The position numbers and the translations under genes are program-made. From Fistularia commersonii (Eukaryota > Chordata > Actinopteri > Syngnathiformes > Fistulariidae), in the NCBI GenBank assembly GCA_037954325.1, contig JBBMNZ010000035.1:7532501-7596500 (forward strand): a stretch of 64,000 nucleotides of DNA, given 5' to 3'. The notes under the pieces were generated by a model. The model saw only the letters and a list, made by a program, of their open reading frames with translations, was not told the DNA's origin and searched no databases. Below are positions 24,262 to 36,494 of this stretch, in pieces (the stretch's first letter is position 1; the number at the start of each line of letters is the position of its first letter).

Positions 24262-24820
24262 AACCTAACATGGCTTCCTTCTCTTGGTTATTTTTCAACC
24301 ATCGGGAGTGCAATCTTCACAAATTGGGACAAATGATCAGAATTCTGGGGGAAAGAAAAAAAATCATTAAATAGTTTTAATTTTTAAGAGCAATGTACAA
24401 TTTGCAAACAAATGTAAACAGGGATAGCCGCCAATATCCGGCAAGAATGTGAACTACAAAAAGCTCGAGACATTAGTATCAAACAAAAGCGTCTTTGTCT
24501 TTCCCAGGCAACAGTGTCAGGCCAGATCTCCAGCTAAACCTCTAATTCTGGATAAAGCACTGCTGTGTGCTGACTGAAATTTAACATCCAGCTGTTTGCT
24601 ACTGAAACACAATTCTTCTGTATTATTGATAAATAACAGATCAAGGCACTCAAAGTTGGTGCTTTGAGGATGAATTCTACTCACGATGGAGAAACCCACC
24701 CGGGCTCAGTAAGCGAGCTCGTAGCATCAAGCGTCATTAAAAACACTGCATTTTTACCTCAGAGAGGTTGGCTCTTCTCAACCACACGTAGTTTTTTTGC
24801 TCTACACGGTGCCCTTCTAG

Positions 24821-24826
24821 TTTAAT
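24821..24826 (-). terminator. clgn: Candidate clgn polyadenylation signal (ATTAAA)
   Basis: The minus strand reads ATTAAA about 785 nt past the clgn stop. I found no AATAAA on the minus strand between this point and the stop codon; another ATTAAA is at 24376-24381. Confidence 0.3.
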
Positions 24827-25485
24827 CATACTGGCATAAAACAAATTTTTAACAAAGCCAATAAATAGTTATCAGTACTAATCCTCTATTCTTAAAAGCA
24901 TTTAACTTAGGAAAAAGAAACTGATGCACCTTAAAAACTATTTAACATCTAAACATAATATTCATTTTCTTTTAAGAGGTAATATTCAAAACTAAGCTGA
25001 GGCGACTTTCAGCAGAAATGTTCCGACGCAGCGGTAACACCTCATGCAGCCTGGAACCCTCTGTGGTCCTTTTCAATGAAACCCCCCTAAATTGTACTCA
25101 TGACAAAAGGACGCGGGACTCGATAGCAGTGCCGCCTTCGCTCTTGGAGGAGACAGACTGGCAGATCTGTAACGGCTTATATTCAGAGAGAAGACAGTGG
25201 AAACAGCGTGGAACAGCAGTGAAAGAGGCAGGGCTCTTCAGACTGACAGGCAACGACAGACACAGGGATGACGACACCTCGAGTTTTCAAGGAAGGGTAA
25301 AAACAGCTAAATGCACAAAATCTCCTGGGGATTATTCTGATAGGTGATCGAGAAGACAAGGGAGGGGGGACGAGAAGAGGGAAAGGGGGGCGGACCAGGA
25401 CCTGTGATTGGTGATGGGTGTAGTGGAAGGGCTGGGGGGTCATGGCTTGGGCAGCCAGGTTGAATGAAGGCTACCAGGTCGTTGG

Positions 25486-25510
25486 GACACACACACACAC
25501 ACACACACAC
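25486..25510 (+). repeat. (CA)n microsatellite
   Basis: Twelve CA units in the clgn 3' untranslated region. Confidence 0.95.
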
Positions 25511-25607
25511 ATGCTGTTCTGCTCAGAGAAGGGAAGCAACAGAGATGGTCCTTCCACCTTGTCCCTGCAGGGATAGAATGGAGAAGGTAGGCTTGGGGTT
25601 CACGTCC

Positions 25608-28600
25608 TCAGTCTTTCCGTACCCTCCTCTTTCTCACAGCTTGTTTATGGGAATCCTCGGTGTCTCCTCCCTCCTTAAGCTGCAACAATCAAAGAGGCAA
25701 TTTGATGATTTGTAACCGCAGCAGAGGATGACTCATATCGTCAAATTAATTATTGGAGGACTTAAATACACGTCATGTTCTTTAGTGCAATTACCAAAAA
25801 TGAACACAAGAGGCAGGTACCCTCAAAATGAGCAAGGGGGCTGATACAGATAAATGTTATACATACAATTAGTGTTTCAACAAACAGAGGCGTGAAAGGG
25901 TATTCTAAGGAGAAGTTAACAAGCACTTGTGGGAAATGCAAGGTGTCAAATAATAAGAAAACCATTTCTTTGTAGAATTAAAGGCACCTATTAGTAAGAT
26001 AGCACTCTAGTTTCATAAGGAACTGTTTTCTTGCACCTAACAAACACTCAGCATGATTCTGTCAGTGCAATTGAGTTTTTCAAGAATTAATGATGGCATT
26101 TTAAACATTAAAAATAAATAAATAACCTGCATCTCCACTGTGTGATGCAGACGGACAGAATCAGGCACCTATGTAATTCTCAACATTTCTGCAAGGTCAA
26201 ATCTGAATGATTCAGATGAAAAAGTATCGCAAAACACAGCTTGTGTTTTGCATTTGATGAAAAATAATCTGGATGCTATCAGGGTTACAACATCAGTTTG
26301 GAACCGACACATGGAGCTGCGTGGAAATGAAGGTGAGGTGAAAGTGCGGATGATGTGGATGCTGTCTCCTTCAAAATGGTGCTCTTACAGGCAAACTTCA
26401 AGGTCCACCCACCTCATCCTCCGCTATTCTTTCTGGAGACTTGCTTTCCTCCTCTTCCTCCTCCTCCTTCTCTTCTTCCTCATCATCCTCCTCATCTTCT
26501 AGATTGTCCCCTCCAGCATAAACCCCGTTGTCATTATCTCCACTGTCCTCTGCAGCTTCTTTGAGACCCAGAGAATTCAAAGAGAGCATGCCACAGTGAG
26601 GAGTCGCCTGAAGCATTGATCGGGGACTGTGGAAGTGCAGCGTTTGTCTCACCTCCCACTGGTTCTCCTGGTTCTGTTGCTGCTTTCTGCTCCTCATCTG
26701 CTGCTGCCGACTCCTCTTCCTCCTCTTCTTCCTCCTCCTCCTCCTCTTCTTCAATATCAGTACGAGGGAGATCAGTCTTCTTGTACACATAGTCATCTGA
26801 TTTCTGAAATACAAACAAGACAGGAGATGCTGTCCTATAAGCCAGTTTAAGTTTAAGGAAAATAAAATCTGCTGCACGGAAGCTTGACACGGTACCTTTG
26901 GCCAACAGAACAGCACGGCGAGTCCTACTGGCAAGCCGACTGTCAGAATGTAGATCACCCACAGCCATGGACGCTCCTCTGCAGCCATCATCAGCTGAGC
27001 AAAGATCCCCGGCTGATGAAAAGGACGAGTGAGGTGGACAAGGGCTAACTGAGCCTTTTCTAGCAAAGCATCAAATGGCAGCGCTTTGATGCGGCACAAG
27101 CACAGTGTCACAGATGCTCTCGTTAAACATTACACCGACCTCATTAGCACTGGCCACCAGTTTTTTCAGCCCCCAGCTGTCAGATGCCCAGCGGTCGGCC
27201 ACTTCTTTGTGGGAGGTGATAATGAAATTGTCGAAGTAGATGTCCGAGGTCATGGACCATAATTCCAAGCCCACCGCTTTGAACGGTGTCATCCTGAAAG
27301 GCTGCAGATCCTCAAAGTACTCAGGGTTGTTCATCTTGCGTGGCTTCCACACGCCCTGGGGAGAACACCAAGTCTTAGAAAAACCCAACAAGACCACTGA
27401 TACACAGTTTTTAAGATATCGGATTCTGCTTTGGTAAAACTATCGGGCTGTGAAAGGCCTGCACAGTATTTTTGACTGGAATGCAGTTAATGAAATACTG
27501 AATCAGAAAAATAAAGTAATGCATTTGTTGAAAATATTTCAAGCCAAACACCAGTGGGTAAGTAACCAAAAATAACTCTCCAGCAATGCTGGTTTTCCAA
27601 ATTAAATATCAGATTGCAGTCTTTGGATTTCTTTGTACCGTAATATTACAAACAGATTTTTTTTTACTGTAAATGAGCCAATACCTGATAATTGGGGTTG
27701 TCCACAAGGGGAGATTTCCACTTGCCCTTGTACTGTGGGTTGTTGATCATGGGCCGCTTCCACTCGCCACATCCAGGGGCCGTCTCACAGGCTGGGTTGG
27801 GAATCTGCGGAGCCTCCCATTCTCCATCCATCTCCTCATCCCTGCGCACAAATGGTCCAGGGAGGAGAAAGGTGAGGCTAGATCTCTTTAAACTCTATAT
27901 AAAGGCCATGTTTACATGTGGCGCTAAGTTGTGTCTTTACATGCATCACTTGTGTTGACTGATTATTTGCAACAATGTATGTATGTAGTGTTTGGATTAT
28001 ATTTTTAATTTGTGTGTATCGTATCAATGCATACAACTATTCTTCAAAACATGTGGAATATGTAAAAAAATCCATAATATGATTTATTTTACGGTTATAT
28101 ATTAAACACTGGGAGTAAATCATATTTTTCTTCTTGTCTGTATAAAATTCTGAACACTCATAGATCTGCCTCCCACCAAGGCATGTCATTTGGCTCGTGT
28201 TTAGCCTTTAGGAGCGTCAATCTGTCAAGACACCATGACACTCTGCTGTCCCTCTAGCTCCGTGGTCTCCAAGTGGGGGTGTTGCAGTTCAGACAATCTC
28301 TGTCTCTCTGTTCGGAAAATTACTAGAACCCCCCCAATGCTGCTAGGTGTGGCTACAAGGCTACGGGGAAAAAAAGAAGGGGACTCTCAGCTCCACAGTG
28401 TTTTTTCTCTAGAACTGAGTTGAATACTGCAGCGATACAGCAGGGTAAAATGAATCCTGGGTTAGCCCTCTGGAGAGAGCCCGCAGCTGCCCTGGGGGTA
28501 GACAGCTCAAGATAAATTGGAACCTCAGATTTTTGTGAGGTTCGAAATGAAAAGAAAACCGCTCTCTGGAGACAAAATATTCCAAAGATACCAAAGTAAC

Positions 28601-31600
28601 TACGACATTGAGGGCAAATAAATATAACAAAAAACACTTCACTGGAGGGGATCTTTAAGAAAACACCATCTTGTTTTACATGACCTGGGTGGAAGTTTAC
28701 AGACAGCAGTAGTCCTATGAGAAAGCACCATGTTGTTAAAGCTGGGTTATTGTTGTTTGACTATAGGAGTTGATTCAATTGTAACATGTTAACGTAACAA
28801 TGTTGGCTTTCTGTTTGGTTATGCACATGTTCCGCCTGTTTCTTTTTCCCAGTTGTTGATACTGCACTACAACTACCTCAGATGCTAGATCAAAGGCCAA
28901 ACAATTTGTCCTGATACTCTGCCTCCTTAATCATTTGCATAGACAACAAGGTATCAGCAGTTTTTTATTCTAGACTATAAAATGCTTTTAAGTGGCAAGA
29001 GGCAGAGGGAAAGTGTGACAGAGAGATGGGGTGAAGGTGGATAGGGGATCGAAAGTTGCTCAGGCTAAGTTTACTTTAAAAGAAACACACAGCACAAGTT
29101 GAAAAAAACAAAACATGTCACCACGAAGATTCTTATTGAGTCCTTCCCTCTACAAATGCTTTACAAAGGAGAAGGAAATACAAAGTGGCGATCTGTGTAA
29201 GACTCACTTGTGATCGAATCATAGAGGGCCTCTAATGAAATGAAATAATACAAATTCTTTTACCAGTCTTCTGGCTTCTCTGCGTTGGGATCAGGGATAA
29301 ACTCTTGTTCCTCATCCAGCCACCCCTCCGGTTTCACAGCATCAGGGTCCTCAATCTTTGCAGGGGCACCTTCATCCCTGTGACACAAACACACATTCTG
29401 GTTGGCGACTATTGTAAAGGTCATGAGAGCAATGACATTAAATATGATGTCAGCGTTTTTAAATCTGTCAACTATTTCTTTACGATTTGTGCAAGCATGG
29501 CGGTTGCAGTCACCAGTCATCAGGCCTGCTGGCTTCAGGATCAGGAATCTTCGCCCTCTCGTCCCAGTCTTCAGGTTTGGAGTCATTTGGGTCGTCGATT
29601 TCTTTGGGGGGGTTGACTGGGGGGACAACATCCTGCAGCAGGCTGCCTCGGCTCACACTGGACTGGTCAATGAGCATCTCATAGGTATTGTCTGAGTTCA
29701 GAACTGACAACAGGGGATACGTTACACAATTAGCTGTGCAAGATAGTAAACATTTAGGAGTGAAAGTAAAATGCGCTGCGGTATGAAAGAAAGCAACCAA
29801 CAAAATAGCACATCTGAATTGTACCCAAGGTGTAGAGATGAGTCTTCTTGTCTGTGTAGAACTTCTTGAGGTCCACATCTGCCCTTTTGGCATGCTTCTC
29901 CTCCATGTCTTTGTTCAGAGGATTCTGGTGGCGGAATATGAAGTGCAGCTTGTAGTCCTCGCCACACTTGTCTGGTCCAAACATTATGGTATAAGGTGTG
30001 CGATCGTGGAATTGCTCCTAAAGGGCAGGGGAAAAAAGTACTCCATTGTAAATGTACTCAGCATGAGCTCAGTTCTCATTACACCATGAGCCCCAGCGGC
30101 GATGATTAAGACCTCTTGGTTTTGTTAATATCTATATTAAACAAGCTTTATTTGTACTGGCCTGGATTTATCTATCATTTTCACAGTGCTTGTTTGAAGT
30201 AGCATGATAACCTGTGCACTCACCAGATTGAGTTTCCCAGTGTCTGAAAGTAGTTTGATATAGGCCCCACCACAGTCAATACCGTCCTGGAAATTCACTT
30301 CATACCTAAAAACGCACACAGGTCTCAAAAAGTCATTCTGTTGTAGTATTCTCTAACTGGTAGGATACTAACAAGTACGTTCCCATTCCGAAAGTGTTAG
30401 ATATGGAATGACAAGGCTGTGTAAGTCTGTGTTTACTCACTGTACAACCAAAGGCTCACTCTGAAAGATGAAGGGTTTGTCAAGCATGGCGGCAATGGCA
30501 TGATGTTTGGCCCGAGACTTAAGCACCAGGCCTTGGTCTCCTGGAACCTTGTTTTCCTTCAGCTGCTCAACAGCCCACTTCCCTGCGTTTTAACACAGCT
30601 GACAGTCATCAAAGTACTTCAAGGTCTAAGCTTTCAGTGCAATGGCTTCAGATAGTGTTTTTTAATAGCTTGCAAGACAAGATGTGTAGAAGCAGACAAA
30701 ATAGCATCACTAAGGTATTTTTCTATTAACAGAAACAGTCTATCTAAAGTTCTTGTGTTATTTTCATCTGCCAATTAATTTTCTAAATTCTCAAAAATAA
30801 ACTAGTTTTGAAAATGACAAAAAGGCACATGATGATCTGAAATTTAATATTTAGTGCTGTAGAGTGATTCAAATACTGAATATATTTCCCCTTCCTGCTG
30901 TTGTCACAAAAGGTTGCATCAAATGATTACAAATTAAATTCTGGTCAAACTCCGTGAAGGAACTCAAAACTGTTTTGTGCTGCTGGCAGAGACCCTTGCA
31001 GCACAGAGTGATGACGAAGTTCTTTTGAAATATGTTACATATTTATAGTGACTGCCATATCCATGAGTTATCACTGATTTCATCACACTCTGAGATAAGG
31101 TACATTTCCAAATCTCACTGTTATGTATAAAACATAACTTTATATTGTTTGTGATTTATTGTTTCATAGATTTATGAAAATTTGCAAAAATGTGGAATCA
31201 AGCCTGTATAATTCATAATGTTTGTTTCCTCTGTACATCCTCAAGTGCATACATATATATTTGGATATAAAAATATTACAAACCATCGTATTTTGCAATG
31301 TCATCATCTGCATCCCCCTTCACAGTTTTTGACAGCTGCCACCTGTAAGGTTTACCAAACCGAAATGCTTCAGATTCAACACAAGAAAAGATGTGCACGA
31401 ATGCCCGTCTATATGCACATGCACAGCAGCAAGAATATCGTGCACTTCATGAATATGATAATACCTGTCCAGTGATCCATCATCAAATGTCTCTGCAAAG
31501 TGCACATCCCCAGTGGGCACAGGAGTCTTGTATGTTACCTGGGAAATAAAATTGTCTTCATTTTTCATTTTTAATTCTGATCAGAGCTTGGTATTTACAT

Positions 31601-31921
31601 AAAATACAACAATCATACTTAAGACCTCTGCTTGTCCTGGGGGGCTTTCCTCACCTGGAAAGAGATATTGGTATCAGCTCCAGCCTTGCCACTCTCTGTC
31701 TCTTTGTCATCTGTCTCATCAAATTGCTCTTCATCCATGACTGTTGCCTCCCCCTCCTCCTCCTCTGCCATCAAAACTTTGATTTCCTCTTCGTCCAGGT
31801 CCAGATTATCATCTGCATCTGATACATCGACCCTGGGCTGCTTGCGTTGGGCGGCTACTGCTGCCACAGCCAGAAAGGACAGAAGCAATAGGCGCCACAT
31901 CCAGCACCTGCCCAACTTCAT
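25608..31921 (-). CDS. clgn: Calmegin, ER membrane lectin chaperone of the calnexin family, 14 coding exons
   Basis: Minus-strand exons: 31921-31655, 31538-31465, 31342-31284, 30582-30441, 30305-30224, 30017-29825, 29703-29514, 29377-29264, 27841-27685, 27355-27140, 27012-26896, 26803-26653, 26558-26413, 25679-25608. All introns are GT-AG and phases agree, giving 659 residues. A signal peptide (about 1-24) is followed by an acidic lead, the lectin domain (GIDCGGAYIKLL and family signature IMFGPDKCG near 219-227), the P-domain arm (four IxDP..KPxxW repeats, then four GxW repeats, about 305-445), one membrane span (about 514-534) and an acidic cytosolic tail ending VRKRRVRKD. FAETFD, ERAKIPDP, NPEKP-like FIPDPNAEKP, FCWP and the basic end fit calmegin better than calnexin, as does the scoc neighbour. 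It folds glycoproteins; in mammals it serves sperm surface proteins. Confidence 0.92.
26559..26652 (-). other. clgn: 94-nt intron in the clgn acidic tail
   Basis: Without this intron the frame of the tail would break, because 391 nt lie between the neighbouring splice sites. The donor reads GGGAG then GTGAGA, and the acceptor ends CTCAAAG. Removing 94 nt restores the frame exactly. A second acceptor 9 nt downstream (exon from 26549) also keeps the frame and would drop three residues. Confidence 0.75.
27842..29263 (-). other. clgn: clgn intron 8
   Basis: The largest late intron. No coding exon or recognised repeat family was found. A C-rich run (28328-28336) and several A-runs are the only notable patterns. 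Confidence 0.6.
30583..31283 (-). other. clgn: clgn intron 3
   Basis: AT-rich intron between the exons ending KYDG and beginning KWAVEQL. Nothing else is recognised. Confidence 0.65.
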
Positions 31922-32023
31922 CTTTACAGAGGGATGGGGATCCAAACAGTAGGATGAATAATAGTATGTGACAAAAGAAAGAGAGGAACATGTGGGATAA
32001 ATGTTATTTATAGAAAGCAAAGT

Positions 32024-32062
<39 letters not shown>

Positions 32063-34474
32063 CGTGTGTGTGCAGTGCTATGGGCATAAATGACAGCAAT
32101 ACAGAACACAACTGTGTCAAAGACGAAGGAATTATAGTGCACATCACAAGACAAACAAAAGATTGCATACAGTGTGATTTATCAAACTATTTGTTCAAAA
32201 CAAATAAATGGCCCTTTACTGTAAGGAATCAGTATCTGATATGTAGTTTAGAAGATTTAGTCAGTTCTCAGGTTTTAACTAACAATGGCAGTCTATTTAG
32301 TTTTGGTTTTTCAGCCGATTTATGGCTTCCTTTATTTGGACAGATATTGTTTTGGATGGTAAAATGAGAGTGCCAGTAGGTGTCAAACACTTACAATTTT
32401 GACACTTGGAATCAACACTGAACATTGCAGCTACATACCTTGAAGTTTCTAGACCACCAATCAGATGATTGGGTTTAAGCCCCTGAAAATGAGACTACTT
32501 GTCAATTGCTTGTAACTGCTAAATGGTAAATGCCATGTTTTTATTGAACAAATTGCATTGACAATGAAAGCTTACAGTTCTGAGATGCTTTATTCCAGGT
32601 TTATTGGTAGGCTACTGAAACAAAATGAAATGAAACATTATGTCTTTCCAAATACCGACGGCCCTTGCAGTATATGGAAACTAACTGCCTTGTCTCAGAG
32701 GCAAGGAGCAGTGTTTTAAAAAATGCACAGGATTTTCTGCTTTGATCAACAACGGCCCCCTTCCAAACATTGCTCCTAACCCTTGTTTAAAGTAATGTGC
32801 AGCTTATGAGAGTTGATGTTCCAGATATATGCGACAAAACCATAGCAAACCTTTGCTGTGTATCAGAAGCAACCAACCCCCTCTTTTTCAATTTATCTCT
32901 GCTGTCAGCATCTAATACAAACAATAAAATACCACACATATTGTAGGAAATCATGCATGGGATGGTTATCTTTGCATAAATCCTATAAGCATGAACAGAT
33001 AAATAATGCCTCATCCTGAACCAGACAACGGCTTCATTGATCTCCTATTGATCGAGCCACACCTGCTCACTCTCTTTCAAAGCAGCAGGAAATGAAAAGC
33101 ATGATTGGAGCTGCCACAGCAGCACAACTCTCATAGCTGCCTATCAACATTTAGTGCTATAGAGGCGCTGCCCCATTTGTCAACATTGTGGTGGTGGAGC
33201 GCCTGAAAAATTTTGAATAAACACCAAACGAACACATCAGCTCTGTCTTTTGATCAGGAGACCTTGCTTGCTAATATTGAAGCCGGTCAGTTCTTTGTGT
33301 TCAGTTCAGAGAAGTGGCCACTGTTTTTGTGTCTCATTATTTTAACTTAGGGATTTAGTATCAGACACTTTTATGGCATTAGCACTTGATGGAGGGAAGG
33401 GAAGAAATTATATTTCCTGTTTTATATTGTGTTACAAAAATCATTGCTGCACTGACATAATTATTAGCGTTTTGCCCCTTTAAGTCAATAAGCTTTAGGC
33501 CACTCTATCATAATACAAGGACGGTTCAGGAAACAATACATTTAAGGTCTACAACTGTTACTACAAGTCAAATCACATATATTTTTCACCCTTTATTATA
33601 ATCATCTTTTATTAAATATTTTTAATCCGAGTTTCAGTATGCAGAATGGCAAGTGCTGTTTGACATAAGAAGGCTACTTTTATATTCATCTGCTTCAGGG
33701 AATGTCAGTGCTCTATTTCCATTTGTTCACCCTAATGTCATCACAATTAGTATGGAGCCAGTCAGGTTCCACTGTTCATCGGCTGCGAGTACAGATGATT
33801 TTCATTATTGATTCAGCTTTCAGCTATTTCCCCTATTAATTGGTATGTGAATACACTGAAATAAAAAAAACATTTACAAAAAAGGAGCTAGTTATCATTT
33901 GTGACAAGAGACATCTTGACATTCTTGGTTTGTCTATTTAGTTATATAGAGAAGTACATTAATACAAACACTGGGGTTGCCCACCAAATGGTGATAGTTC
34001 TTTTAATTGGTTTCCCATCACATCACTCAACTATATTTTATCTTTACATTGTTTCTGCTTAAGTTCTGTTCGACTTCCACGCCTCTGAAATTACTTCTTC
34101 TGACCATCATGGATTACTGTAGATGTCAAATCTGAATTATTTGTTAAATAATTTTTTGATAATCAATGATACTTTATAATTATATGAAATTAGATGTCTA
34201 CTAAGACTCAATTCATCATTTAGGAAACAGGATAGAGTTAACAGAGTCTTATATCTAAGTGGCGTTATTCTTTATGTATTGGCAAACAGAAAACATGTTT
34301 CCTGATTAATGACTTATCAATTAAATGTTGTATTCATTTCCAAATTGAGCATTGAGTTACTTGAGTTACTTAACTGATGCAATAAAACTGGTTTCCAATG
34401 AAAACAGCAACTGATCGACTCACTTAAACCGTGGAGCCGTGCTTTGGTTGAATAAAACGAAAACAGTTTTCACA
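31922..34474. other. clgn upstream region
   Basis: Upstream (minus-strand 5') of the clgn start codon. It contains the GT repeat at 32028-32072 and otherwise unremarkable AT-rich DNA. The true 5' end of clgn may lie further away, since related genes have a non-coding first exon. Confidence 0.45.
32028..32072 (+). repeat. (GT)n microsatellite
   Basis: GT units with two GC interruptions, about 107 bases upstream of the clgn start codon on the opposite strand. Confidence 0.96.
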
Positions 34475-34546
34475 CTCCCCGTCGGGGAATCGAACCCCGG
34501 TCTTCCGCGTGACAGGCGGAGATACTGTCCACTATACTAACGAGGA
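34475..34546 (-). tRNA. tRNA-Asp (anticodon GTC)
   Basis: 72 nt, all four stems drawable: acceptor TCCTCGT with ACGGGGA, T arm CGGGG-TTCGATT-CCCCG, and anticodon loop CTGTCAC with GTC at 34511-34513. Discriminator base G. The anticodon stem is TCCGC/GCGGA where the vertebrate standard, from memory, has CCCGC/GCGGG, so one pair has changed on both sides and pairing is kept. The D loop (AGTGGACA) also differs slightly. A T4 run 12 nt past the 3' end can stop Pol III. Confidence 0.93.
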
Positions 34547-34679
34547 ATTGTGTTGATGCCTCACAACGTTTTTTATTATTCATCCAATCGAAAGAAAATT
34601 TCACTTTGGGAACGGACTTAGGCGAACGACTCTACTTGTATGTTGCGTATCGTTGTCAGACACAATAATATTACACGGA

Positions 34680-35590
34680 TTAAGCGTGAGTGAGCATGTG
34701 CGGGCGGGGGTTGCTTTTTACGAACTGGCAGTTTTTTGTATTTCAGTTAGTACTTGACATTTAACGTCATTCGTCGATATTTCCAATAAGATGCCATTGC
34801 TAGCGAGTCCTCGCTTACAAAGGGGCCGCGTCAAATGCTTATGCCTGCTTTTTCCCAGCTTCCACAATTATTCATCAATTAGTTACTCTTCCTCTACTTC
34901 ATTGGCTAAAAACACGAACGATTAGTGATGCCCTGAAAGCAGAACACTTCCGATTACAGACTTTCTTCTGAAAACAGATTATATTCTGAGGGTTTCGGGG
35001 GGGATTCCAACTTCCACCCCCAGTCAGTGGGTCACAGTTGACGCAGGACATTCATTTTTTGGATGATGCAAGACTAAAAACATTACATTTAATGGGTTAT
35101 TGAAAGAAAGAAAAAACTTAAATGTCACGGACAGGTCTGCGGAACGAACATGGCTGCATCATGTCATCCCAATGCCTAAACTGTTTTTCTGAGAAAGGCT
35201 TTTGCTCGATGCTGCACCTGCCCCCAGTAGCTAACGTCCATGCTAGCTAATCACAAGCAGTTAACGTTAGCACAACAGAAGCTTGTGTCGTGAAGTAACG
35301 GACTTACAAAGCAGAAATGAGCCCAATTCAATAAAAGGTCTGGTTATAGACACCTTTAACAACAACAATTCGTTGTTGGAAATGAAATAAAATATTTGAC
35401 CAGAGGAATTTCCACAAATCATTGCATAGCAAAGGCTAGCTGGCTACATTCGCGGTGATGACAAGCGGGGGGTGGGGGGTGGAGAATGAATGAGCGCACA
35501 CACACACAAACAAACCTTGCGTCTCCTTGTCGCAGCAGAAATCTTTGATATAAACAGCCTCTCCACAACAACTGACCCAAAAGGGGCGTC
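34680..35590. other. Intergenic stretch between tRNA-Asp and the CpG-rich segment
   Basis: Contains a GCTA/TAGC word cluster at 35226-35272 and, on the minus strand, a consensus-like donor (GTAAGTCCG, 35297-35305) that could end a non-coding first exon of clgn. Nothing else is recognised. Confidence 0.35.
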
Positions 35591-35785
35591 TCACACTTGA
35601 TTTGCAAAATGAAGCACCGAGGAACGCCGTTTATGGCTGGGGAAAACCCGGTGGTCAGCTGCGGATGGACAGTGTGACAGATCACTCGCCCAGGATAGCG
35701 GCGCGCGCGCGCGGTTCACGAAAGCTGGCGGGCGCGACTGGGGAAACGTGCATGCGCAGTTCGTGCACGGTGAAAACGGCAACGT
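35590..35785. promoter_or_regulatory. CpG-rich segment with alternating CG run and NRF1-like site
   Basis: The densest CpG stretch in the window. It has a pure alternating GC run at 35699-35713, which is prone to Z-DNA, and the palindromic NRF1-like word TGCATGCGCA at 35749-35758. No gene starts directly at it on either strand. It could be the promoter of a non-coding first exon of clgn (minus strand) or a distal part of the exosc9 promoter, whose ATG is 710 bases away. Confidence 0.45.
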
Positions 35786-35880
35786 TGCCTTCAGGGCTCC
35801 AAAAAGAGCGAAAGTGCGTGTAAATATTTCATATTACATAGATTTACGTTTCGGGGATATTAGATTATATCTCTATGATT

Positions 35881-35930
35881 TTAGATTAGATTCAACTTTA
35901 TTTTCATCACACATATAAGATAGAAACACT
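35881..35930 (+). repeat. Short interspersed-repeat fragment
   Basis: TTAGATTAGATTCAACTTTA followed by TTTTCATCAC resembles the head of a common fish repeat whose tail (TTCCTTCGGGATAAATAAAG) is seen in exosc9 intron 1. Confidence 0.4.
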
Positions 35931-36387
35931 CTTTTGTTTGGTTTATTTTACTAGCAGAAACAATGATGAGCGGTTTGCGCTATGTTTGCGCTATTTTTTT
36001 TAGGATCCATTCCTCTTTTTTGTTGGTTCAACACACCGCTATGTCACTGACTCCAATAAAGAACTCCCTAAAACATGTAAAAAAAGACAAAACAAAAAAA
36101 GACATGCACATACGTGTATGTGTGTGTATGTGTGCTTTTGGGTCTTTTAACTTGAAATATCCTCAATTACGATATTATAACCGATACTTTGATGCATCTG
36201 AAACGCGTTGTTATGATTTCAAAATAAAAGTTTGCTTTATGATTGTTTCCGTCAAAAAAACGCCCAAAGGGCGAAGCACGTACACTTGATTGTGATAAAA
36301 TCAAGCTGGTATGTTTATTCTTGATGGAAGCCAAGTTTGACAAATACCATTAAAATAAAAAGACTTTTACTTTGAGACATATAATCT

Positions 36388-36494
36388 ACTTCCGGATTAA
36401 AGTTCAACCGATGTTGATGGCGGCCACATGCGCGTAGCGGTTAATGGGATAACGAACTCAAAACTACAACTGAAGACCCAGAAAACCCGGCGGA
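36388..36494 (+). promoter_or_regulatory. exosc9: exosc9 core promoter (ETS and YY1 sites, no TATA)
   Basis: An ETS site ACTTCCGG (36388-36395) and a YY1-type GATGGCGGC (36416-36424) lie 70-107 bases before the start codon with no TATA box. This pairing is typical of vertebrate housekeeping promoters where transcription begins near the YY1 element, giving a leader of roughly 70 nt. Confidence 0.65.

Larger units (their letters stand above)
22711..24300 (+). other. scoc: scoc 3' untranslated region
   Basis: Follows the TGA at 22708-22710. Two AATAAA signals bound short and long forms. The long form runs towards the end of clgn on the other strand and would pass a short GT repeat near 24208. 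Confidence 0.5.

Noticed and set aside
25018..25347. 109-codon plus-strand ORF between scoc and clgn
   Set aside because: It lies antisense in the probable clgn 3' untranslated region and matches nothing known.
26413..26803. Apparent frameshift in the clgn tail, suggesting a pseudogene
   Set aside because: A 94-nt GT-AG intron restores the frame and leads in phase to a proper last exon ending VRKRRVRKD.
25608..31921. Identification as calnexin (canx) instead of calmegin
   Set aside because: Shared features exist (GCG near the P-domain, EDLQPFRMTPF), but FAETFD, GIDCGGAYIKLL, VDLKKF, ERAKIPDP, FIPDPNAEKP, FCWP, the VRKRRVRKD end and the scoc neighbour favour calmegin. A gene tree would settle it.
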